Assembly: GCF_014384745.1 (NCBI RefSeq) | Contig: NZ_JACRSO010000003.1 | Location: 372,001-436,000, forward strand | DNA length: 64,000 nucleotides | Direction: 5' to 3' | Origin: Luoshenia tenuis | GTDB lineage: Bacteria > Bacillota > Clostridia > Christensenellales > GCA-900066905 | Shown here: positions 30,815 to 37,384 of the stretch, one piece after another | How positions within the stretch are numbered: the first letter of the stretch is position 1 | Layout: every line of letters begins with the position of its first letter | Program-made: the position numbers and the translations under genes | Notes under the pieces: generated by a model | Databases searched by the model: none | Told to the model about the DNA's origin: nothing | What the model saw: only the letters and a program-made list of their open reading frames with translations

Positions 30815-31855
30815 ATGGGCCGCAGCAGCAATAACGCGCAGGTGCGCTTGCGCAACCTGCAACTGATACGCGATACGCTAAAGACCATGGCCTGGGGAAC
30901 GAAAAATACGCTGGCCGAGCAGACGGGGTTGAGCGTGGCCACCTGCGGGAACCTGCTTAGCGTGATGCTGGAAAAGGGCGAGGTTATAGAACTATCCGCG
31001 GACAGGCCCAGCGGCGGGCGGCCGGCCAGGCGCTTTCAGTATAACGCGGACTACTACCACACCCTTTGCCTGGCCTGCGAAGCGGGCGGCGCAGGGGAAA
31101 AAGCAAGGGCCGGCTATACGATATGCGACGCGCTTGGGCAGACGGTCAAGGCCGGGGAGGCGCAGCTGGAAAGCCCGGTGCGCGATGGGATTGAGGGGCT
31201 GATCGCTCAGGCGCTGGAGGCCTTTCCGGACATCCGCGCCATAGGCGTTGGCCTGCCCGGCGTGGTGGCCCAGGGGCGGGTGCTCTCCTGTGACCTTGTG
31301 GAGCTGCAGGGCCTGGACCTTGGCGGGGATTGGGAGAAGCGCTTTGGCGCGGCTGTTGAGCTGTGCAACGATATGAACTGCTGCGCCTATGGCTACCACC
31401 AGAGCGCCGCGCTGCCCGCGGGGGACACCAACGCCTACCTGATATTCCCCCAGGGCGGGGCCGGGTTCGGGCCGGGCTGCGGCATCGTGGTAGAAGGCAA
31501 GGTGATCTCGGGCTCCACCCACCTGGCGGGGGAGGTGGGCTGCCTGCCCTATCCCGGCGGACTGAAGAAGATGCTGAGCGATTTAGAGGACGCGGCGGGC
31601 AAGATCGCGGCGGCGAGCTTTGTGATCGCCGCCATCGTGGCGGTGGTGAACCCCGCGGTGGTAACGGTCTCCGGCGCTGGAGTGGCCCAGGCGGACCTTG
31701 AGGCGGTGCGGGCGGCCTGCGAAGCTTACATTCCGGAGGGGCACATGCCCGCGCTGGTCTACCGGGCGGATAACCGGGCGGACTACCTGCGGGGATTGCT
31801 GGCGCTGACGCAGCAGCGGCTGCGCTACCCGGAGGGAGAAGGGCAGCCGGTTTAA
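30815..31855 (+). CDS. ROK family transcriptional regulator, degenerate kinase domain
   Basis: A 346-residue protein. Residues ~12-70 are a winged helix (RLRNLQLIRDTLKTMAWGTK, LAEQTGLSVATCGNLLSVMLEKGEV), and ~80-340 a ROK sugar-kinase-like domain with IRAIGVGLPGVVAQGRV and CNDMNCCAYGYHQS. The usual ROK zinc motif CxCGxxGCxE is absent (EVGCLPYPGG), so kinase activity is doubtful; it is probably a sugar- or glycoside-sensing repressor. It sits 122 bases upstream of the four-gene operon in the same direction and is the likely regulator of it. Confidence 0.85.
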   Translation: MGRSSNNAQVRLRNLQLIRDTLKTMAWGTKNTLAEQTGLSVATCGNLLSVMLEKGEVIELSADRPSGGRPARRFQYNADYYHTLCLACEAGGAGEKARAGYTICDALGQTVKAGEAQLESPVRDGIEGLIAQALEAFPDIRAIGVGLPGVVAQGRVLSCDLVELQGLDLGGDWEKRFGAAVELCNDMNCCAYGYHQSAALPAGDTNAYLIFPQGGAGFGPGCGIVVEGKVISGSTHLAGEVGCLPYPGGLKKMLSDLEDAAGKIAAASFVIAAIVAVVNPAVVTVSGAGVAQADLEAVRAACEAYIPEGHMPALVYRADNRADYLRGLLALTQQRLRYPEGEGQPV

Positions 31856-31977
31856 AGAAAGATTTTTCCTTTTTATAGACGCGACAGATGCGGTAAAATG
31901 TGTTATCCTAGTAAAAAAGAAGGATATGTCCGGCCGCGGGGAAAAGGGCCGGCACGCATCCGGCAAAGGAAAAAGCA

Positions 31978-33186
31978 ATGCGGCAGATCGCAATTTTTAC
32001 CATGGGCACGCGGGGAGATGTGCAGCCCTATCTGGAACTGGGCCGCGCGCTGACCGAGGCGGGCATGGGCGTTACGCTGGGCACGCACCCCTGTTGGGAG
32101 GGGCTGGTGCGGGCGGCTGGGATCGGGTTTGCCCCCATCGGGCCGGATATCGACATCCAGCAGGAGGCGGCCGCCATCCGGGGCAGGAGCAAGAGCCCCA
32201 TGACCAGCATGCTCAAAACCATGAATTTCGTCTTTCAGATCATCAAAAATGCATCGGGGGATATTTACGCATCTTGCAGGGATAAAGACCTGATCGTGGT
32301 TTCTCACAGCCAGATGGGCGCCACCGAGGCCGAGGCGCTGGGGCTGCCCACGGTAAACGTGACGCTGCAGACCGAGATGATCGCCCAGCCCGGCAGGCCG
32401 CGAGGCCCGGGGGGCCGGGCGATAGACGCCCTGATCGGCCGGCAGATGGCCAGGCCCTACAATAAGATACGCAAGCTGTACGGGCTGTGGTGGGTAAGCT
32501 CTATGGACGAGGTGATGTCGCCCCGGCTGAACCTGATCCCCATCAGCCGCTACGTGGTTCAAGCCAACCCCTATTGGGACGGGCGCAACCAGATCGTAGG
32601 GTATTGGTACCATGAGGATGAGGGCTACCAGCCGCCCGAGGCGCTGCGCGCCTTTTTGGAGGCGGGCGAGCCGCCGGCCATACTGGCGCTGGGGGCCATG
32701 GCCTTTGAGAGCAGGCAGGAGCGGGAAAAGCTGGACCTTTTTGTGCGCGCCCTGCAAAATGCCGGCATGCGCGCGGTGATCCAGGGCTTTAACAAGAGCC
32801 TTGAAGGGTATGAGCTGCCCGGGACGATGCTATCCTGCGGGGCGGTGCCCCATAGCTGGCTGTTCCGGCAGGGCGGGTGCGTGATCCATCACTGCGGCTT
32901 TGGCACCAGCGCCGCGGCCATGCTGTACGGCGCGCCCAGCGTGCCGGTGCCGCACGTGCTGGATCAGTTTGCCTTTGCACAGCGCCTGTACGAGCTGGGC
33001 GTGGGGGTGGAGCCGGTCCGGGCGGATGCGCTGAGCGAGCAGCGCCTGACCCGTGCCCTGGAGCAGGTAAAGGATCAGCGGGAGGCGCTGGCCGGACGGG
33101 CCGCAGCGCTATCCCGGAAGATGCGGGCGGAAAACGGGCTGGAAAAGGCTGTGGCGCTGATACAGGATGTGTTGGAGAACCCATGA
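31978..33186 (+). CDS. UGT/GT1-type glycosyltransferase
   Basis: A 402-residue GT-B glycosyltransferase. The N-terminus RQIAIFTMGTRGDVQPYLEL is the sterol/macrolide glucosyltransferase signature (GTRGDVQP), and the C-terminal nucleotide-sugar site is IHHCGFGTSAAAMLYGAPSV with DQFAFAQR. Such enzymes add a sugar from UDP- or dTDP-sugar to a small hydrophobic acceptor. AAAGGA lies before the ATG. It is the first gene of an apparent operon with an adenylation enzyme, an acetyltransferase and an S66 peptidase, which points to tailoring of a small molecule rather than lipid metabolism. Confidence 0.9.
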   Translation: MRQIAIFTMGTRGDVQPYLELGRALTEAGMGVTLGTHPCWEGLVRAAGIGFAPIGPDIDIQQEAAAIRGRSKSPMTSMLKTMNFVFQIIKNASGDIYASCRDKDLIVVSHSQMGATEAEALGLPTVNVTLQTEMIAQPGRPRGPGGRAIDALIGRQMARPYNKIRKLYGLWWVSSMDEVMSPRLNLIPISRYVVQANPYWDGRNQIVGYWYHEDEGYQPPEALRAFLEAGEPPAILALGAMAFESRQEREKLDLFVRALQNAGMRAVIQGFNKSLEGYELPGTMLSCGAVPHSWLFRQGGCVIHHCGFGTSAAAMLYGAPSVPVPHVLDQFAFAQRLYELGVGVEPVRADALSEQRLTRALEQVKDQREALAGRAAALSRKMRAENGLEKAVALIQDVLENP

Positions 33187-33221
33187 GCAAAGGCGGTTAA
33201 GGACGGAACCACGGGAAAGGG

Positions 33222-34724
33222 ATGGCACGGGCAATGGAAAGAATGGAGATTGGGACGGACATCGTAACGGCGTTTAGCAGGGCGGCCAGGGTCAACAGCG
33301 GGCGCGCAGCCATTATCGAGGATGGGCGGACGCTGAGCTATGCGCAGCTGCAGGCGCGGGCGCAGGAATTTGCCGGGCGGATCGCCGCCCGCTCCCAGGG
33401 GCGGTTCGTGGGCATCGTGATGGACCATGGGGCGGACATGATCGCCGCGATACTGGGCGCGCTGATGGCGGGCAAGGGCTATGTGCCCATCGAGCCGGAT
33501 TTCCCGCCCGAGCGGATCGGCTACATCCTGGGGCAGGCGGAAGCGGACCTGGTGGTGACCCAGTGCCGTTACCGGGGGCTGTTTGACGGCGGCCCGCATA
33601 CCCTGTTTGCAGGAGATATGCAGGCGCAAGCGGGCGCACTGCCCCAGCAGATCGACCCGGAGGCGCCGGCCTATGTGCTGTACACCTCCGGCACCACGGG
33701 CTTCCCCAAGGGGGTGACGGTGGCCCACCGCAACCTTTGCCATTACGTGCGGGCCTTCCAAAACGAGTTTCACCCCGGCCCGGGGGACGTAATGCTGCAA
33801 AACTCGGTATGCACGTTTGATATTTTTGTGGAGGAAGTGTTCCCCATCCTGCTCTCGGGCGGGGCGCTGGCCATTGTGGACGCGGGCGCGCGCGGGGACT
33901 TTGATAAGCTGCTGGCCTTTATTAAGCGCCATGACGTTACGATGGTCAGCGGCTTCCCCTACCTTATGATACGCTTTAACCACCTGGACAAGCTGCCCGG
34001 GAAGCTGCGGCTATTGATCAGCGGCGGGGACGTGCTGCGCTATGAATACGTGAAAAACCTGCTGGGGCGGGTAGCAGTGTACAATACCTACGGCCCCTCG
34101 GAGACCACGGTGTGCGCCACCTATTTTCGCTGCGGGCCGGCAAGCGCCCTGGCCGACGGCACGTTCCCCGTAGGGCGGGCGGTGACCGGCGCGCGGGTGC
34201 GCGTGCTGGACGAAAGCCTGCGCCCGGTGCCGCAGGGGCAGGTAGGGGAGATCTGCATTTACGGCGGGGGCGTGAGCCTGGGCTATCTGAAAAACAGCGC
34301 GGAAAACGCCGCGCACTTTGCCCGTGACCCGGAAACCGGGGAGCGGCTGTACCGCTCCGGCGACCTGGGGCGGGTGTTACCCGACGGGGAGCTGGCCTTT
34401 TTAGAGCGCAAGGACCAGCAGGTGATGATCCTGGGCAAGCGGGTAGAGCCTATGGAGGTGGAAAACGTACTGAACCGCTGCCCCGGGATCGAACAGGCGG
34501 TGGTGGAAAGCGCCCTGGACGAGCAGGGCCTAAGCTACCTGACGGCCTATCTGCTGACCGAGGGCGCGCTGCGCCTGAAAGAAGTGCGGGCCTACCTGGG
34601 CCGCTACCTGCCTGCGTACATGGTGCCGGAGTTTTTTGTGAAGATGGAGAGCTTCCCCAAGACCAGCGGCGGCAAGGTGGACCGCAGGGCCCTGCCGGTG
34701 GTGCTCAAAGAAGGGGCGGTGTAG
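33222..34724 (+). CDS. Stand-alone amino-acid adenylation enzyme (NRPS A-domain)
   Basis: A 500-residue ANL-superfamily enzyme with complete core motifs: A3 YTSGTTGFPKG (~154-164), A5 NTYGPSETT (~288-296), A7 YRSGDLGR and A10 KTSGGKVDRRAL with the catalytic Lys near 486. Asp200 in CTFDIFVEEVF is the residue that grips the amino group in amino-acid-specific domains. There is no carrier-protein or condensation domain, and none encoded nearby, so it either loads a distant carrier protein or uses the aminoacyl-AMP directly. Length excludes CoA-ligase fusions. ATG 33222 or 33234; the site is weak. Confidence 0.9.
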   Translation: MARAMERMEIGTDIVTAFSRAARVNSGRAAIIEDGRTLSYAQLQARAQEFAGRIAARSQGRFVGIVMDHGADMIAAILGALMAGKGYVPIEPDFPPERIGYILGQAEADLVVTQCRYRGLFDGGPHTLFAGDMQAQAGALPQQIDPEAPAYVLYTSGTTGFPKGVTVAHRNLCHYVRAFQNEFHPGPGDVMLQNSVCTFDIFVEEVFPILLSGGALAIVDAGARGDFDKLLAFIKRHDVTMVSGFPYLMIRFNHLDKLPGKLRLLISGGDVLRYEYVKNLLGRVAVYNTYGPSETTVCATYFRCGPASALADGTFPVGRAVTGARVRVLDESLRPVPQGQVGEICIYGGGVSLGYLKNSAENAAHFARDPETGERLYRSGDLGRVLPDGELAFLERKDQQVMILGKRVEPMEVENVLNRCPGIEQAVVESALDEQGLSYLTAYLLTEGALRLKEVRAYLGRYLPAYMVPEFFVKMESFPKTSGGKVDRRALPVVLKEGAV

Positions 34725-34727
34725 GGC

Positions 34728-35225
34728 ATGGAGCCAATCGCGCGCCGGGGAGAGTATACGCTGTACCGCTGCGGCATAGAGGACTTAGAGGTTTTGGTGC
34801 AGGCCCGCGTCGAGGTGCTGCGCGCGGTATTTGCGCTGCCGGAGCAATACGATATGGAGGCGCTGGCCCAGGCCAACCGGGCGTACTATATCCGCTTTTT
34901 GCCCGCAGGGGGGCACGAGGCCTGCATGATCTTCCGGGATGGGGAGATGGCGGCCTGCGGCGGGGTTTGCCTGTACGAGGAGATGCCCCTGCCGGATAAC
35001 CCCACGGGGCGGTGCGGGTATTTGATGAACATTTATACAAGGCAAGCGCACCGCCGCAGGGGCCTGGGGGCCTGGGTGGTGGAATACCTGACCGGCCGGG
35101 CCAGGGCCTACGGGGCGGGCCGCGTCTTTTTAGACAGCTCGCAGCAGGGGCGGGCGCTGTACGCCGCCTGCGGATTTGTACCCATGGAAGATATGATGGA
35201 GCAAAAAGGGGAGGGAGAAGGATGA
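34728..35225 (+). CDS. GNAT family N-acetyltransferase in the adenylation operon
   Basis: A 165-residue GNAT protein. The acetyl-CoA loop is QAHRRRGLGAWVVEYL (residues ~104-119) and the final strand LYAACGFVPM. It starts three bases after the adenylation gene stop and its own stop overlaps the next start, so translation is coupled on both sides. In microcin C systems a GNAT domain (MccE C-terminus) acetylates the toxic aminoacyl-sulfamate-like product for immunity; here the context makes a comparable role worth testing, but it could equally be a tailoring acetyltransferase. Confidence 0.85.
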   Translation: MEPIARRGEYTLYRCGIEDLEVLVQARVEVLRAVFALPEQYDMEALAQANRAYYIRFLPAGGHEACMIFRDGEMAACGGVCLYEEMPLPDNPTGRCGYLMNIYTRQAHRRRGLGAWVVEYLTGRARAYGAGRVFLDSSQQGRALYAACGFVPMEDMMEQKGEGEG

Positions 35226-36259
35226 AACCGCTGATAAAGCCCCCGCGGCTGCGGCCGGGGGATCGGGTGGCTATTGTCTGTCCATCCAGCGGCATTGCCG
35301 GGGATGCGGAGAACCGGGTGCGCTTTGACCGGGCGCTGCGCCGGTTGGAAAACGAGTTTGCCCTGCGTCCGGTGGTGATGCAGAACGCCTTGAAGGGCAG
35401 CCGCTACCTTTGGGAGCACCCGGAAAAGCGGGGCGAGGATATAAACGCCGCCTTTGCGGACCCGGAGATCAAAGGGGTGATCGCCGTCACCGGCGGGGAT
35501 GACGGCATACGGGTACTGCCCTATGTGGATATTGACCTGATTGGCGCGAACCCCAAGATCTTTACCGGCTTAAGCGATGTGACCAGCGCCCATTACTTTT
35601 GCCTGAAGGCGGGGCTGGGCAGCTTTTACGGGGCCAGCCTGTTTTCGGACTTTGACGGCGAGGGCCCCATGCTGCCCTACACCAAGCAGTGGATCGTGCG
35701 CGAATTGTTTGAGAGTGGACCGGTAGGAGAGATTCCCCCGGCGACAGGCTGGATCGGCCGGGCGGCGCGGGGGCTGGATAACGCGCAGGTGCTGCGCAGG
35801 CTGCAGCCCCATAGGGGCTATAGGCTATTGCAGGGGCAGGGCCGCGCCCAGGGACGGCTTTTGGGCGGCTGCCTGGAGGTGGTCTACTCCCTGCGAGGCA
35901 CGCCGCTGTTCCCGGCGGCGGAAGAATTTGAGGACGTGATCCTCTTCCTTGAGACCTCGCCGCTCTGCCCGCGGGCCTGGGTGATTGAGGACTTTATGCG
36001 CTCGCTGGGGGCGGCTGGGATATTGGAGCGGCTTAGCGGCCTGCTGCTGGGCCGGCCGCTGGACGGGGAGCGCAGCGAGGAATACGATGCGGCCATCGTA
36101 AAGGTGCTGGGCGAGTATGGCCGGAGCGACCTGCCGGTGCTGGCGGATATGAGCTTTGGGCATAACGCCCCGCGCGCGCTGATCCCCTTTGGCGCGCTGG
36201 GCCAGATCGACTGTGATAAGCGCGCCTTTATCATCCCCGAAGCGGTGACGGAAGGATAA
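35222..36259 (+). CDS. Peptidase S66 family (LD-carboxypeptidase / MccF-like)
   Basis: A 345-residue S66 serine peptidase. The nucleophile is Ser118 in TGLSDVTSA; the other catalytic pair are likely Glu244 (LFLETSP) and His314 (SFGHNAPRALIP). IAVTGGDDGIRVLPYVD is the S66 substrate loop. Family members either trim murein tetrapeptides (LdcA) or, like MccF, cleave peptidyl- or aminoacyl-nucleotide antibiotics and give self-immunity. The lack of a signal peptide and the operon with an aminoacyl-adenylate-forming enzyme favour the MccF branch. ATG 35222 follows GGGAGAAGG and overlaps the acetyltransferase stop (ATGA). Confidence 0.9.
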   Translation: MKPLIKPPRLRPGDRVAIVCPSSGIAGDAENRVRFDRALRRLENEFALRPVVMQNALKGSRYLWEHPEKRGEDINAAFADPEIKGVIAVTGGDDGIRVLPYVDIDLIGANPKIFTGLSDVTSAHYFCLKAGLGSFYGASLFSDFDGEGPMLPYTKQWIVRELFESGPVGEIPPATGWIGRAARGLDNAQVLRRLQPHRGYRLLQGQGRAQGRLLGGCLEVVYSLRGTPLFPAAEEFEDVILFLETSPLCPRAWVIEDFMRSLGAAGILERLSGLLLGRPLDGERSEEYDAAIVKVLGEYGRSDLPVLADMSFGHNAPRALIPFGALGQIDCDKRAFIIPEAVTEG

Positions 36260-36270
36260 ATATGCGCAAC

Positions 36271-36308
36271 AAAAAAGAGCCCCCGGCTGTGCCGGGAGGC
36301 TCTTTTTA
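36271..36308. terminator. Terminator of the adenylation operon
   Basis: AAAAAGAGCCCCCGGC / GCCGGGAGGCTCTTTTT with one mismatch; bidirectional between convergent genes. Confidence 0.93.
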
Positions 36309-36315
36309 TTGCAGG

Positions 36316-37260
36316 TCAGGATACCTTAACGGCGACGACCACGCCGCCGCGCCCATCCGAGGCGATGGTGCGCTCGCCCTGGGGCAGGGTAAGGCTGCCG
36401 CCCTCCGGGGCGTAATAGACCTGATAGGTGCCGCTATCCACGGTCTCGGTAATGGGGCCGCTTTGCAGGGCCTGCCAATACTCCTCCAGGCACAGGCCCT
36501 GCTTTTGCATGATCTCCGAATGGGGCAGGCCCACATAGCGCACATGCCAAGGCTCGGGGATGGTGCCGGTGATGGACTGCTTATCCTCGGGGTAGCGGAT
36601 GATAAAGCCGTATTTGTAGACGTTGTTCTTCAGCCACGCGGCGTGGGCGGTCTGCCCAAAGGGGATGCCATCGGCCTCGACGGAGCCAAAATCAAAGCAC
36701 AGCCCGGTGTGGTGCTCGCTATAGCCCGGCACGGCCACCTTGCTTTTGGTGATGGTCATGGCCTCCTGCTCGGTCTTTTTCTCCTGCGTTTTATGGTAAT
36801 TGACGGTGCTGTCGAAGATCTCCTTTTGCCGGCTATAGCTGCGGTAGCCGTTTTGGATGCGCATGGTGGCCTCTCCGTCCGCCTTGGCGGCGGCCAGCAT
36901 GGCGTTCATGGCATCGGCCACGCAGGGGTCGGCCTGGATGGAATCGTCATCCAGCTTGACGGGCTGGGTGATCAGGGACTTGAGGGTTTTGAGCGCCGGG
37001 GGCTGAAAGCCTTCGCCCACGGGGTTATCGGCATTGACTAAGATCATGCTCTCGCTGGCGCCCTGGGCCAGGGTGGCCACATCCTCTGCGACGGGGGCGG
37101 GGGTAGCCTCCTGCGCGGAGGCGGAGGCGGAAGCGGACGGGGAAGCCTGCGCGGCGGACGTACCGCTGGCGGCGGGCTGGGCCGCATCCGTGCAGGCGGT
37201 CAGCGCCAGGCACAGAGCAAGGAGCAACGGAAGCATAAAAGAACGTGGGAACTTTTTCAT
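36316..37260 (-). CDS. VanY-type D-alanyl-D-alanine carboxypeptidase lipoprotein
   Basis: A 314-residue secreted enzyme. MKKFPRSFMLPLLLALCLAL-TAC is a signal peptide with lipobox LTAC, then a long Ala/Ser linker to about residue 60. The M15B zinc peptidase motifs are clear: GYRSYSRQ, SEHHTGLCFDFG (SxxHxxGxAxD, with Cys for Ala) and EPWHVRYVG. It removes the terminal D-Ala from cell wall stem peptides outside the cell. A C-terminal extra region (~255-314) of beta character follows the catalytic domain. No vancomycin resistance genes are nearby, so housekeeping wall trimming is likely. Confidence 0.92.
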   Translation of the reverse strand: MKKFPRSFMLPLLLALCLALTACTDAAQPAASGTSAAQASPSASASASAQEATPAPVAEDVATLAQGASESMILVNADNPVGEGFQPPALKTLKSLITQPVKLDDDSIQADPCVADAMNAMLAAAKADGEATMRIQNGYRSYSRQKEIFDSTVNYHKTQEKKTEQEAMTITKSKVAVPGYSEHHTGLCFDFGSVEADGIPFGQTAHAAWLKNNVYKYGFIIRYPEDKQSITGTIPEPWHVRYVGLPHSEIMQKQGLCLEEYWQALQSGPITETVDSGTYQVYYAPEGGSLTLPQGERTIASDGRGGVVVAVKVS

Positions 37261-37384
37261 CTCTTTTTCCTTTCTGTATAGGGTATCGATCCGTGCGGCA
37301 GGGGCGCCGCACAGGCAAAAGCCATGCCCCCTTTTTATAAAGGGGGCAGAGCGTGCACAAGCTTTAGATGAAGCGCATCAGGCC

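Noticed and set aside
34728..36259. Reading the GNAT and S66 genes as murein recycling genes
   Set aside because: Possible in isolation, but the four-gene coupling with an aminoacyl-adenylating enzyme and glycosyltransferase argues for a small-molecule role; kept as the alternative in the finding.
36316..37260. VanY-type gene as part of a vancomycin resistance cluster
   Set aside because: No vanR/S/H/A/X-type genes nearby; a general wall carboxypeptidase is simpler.
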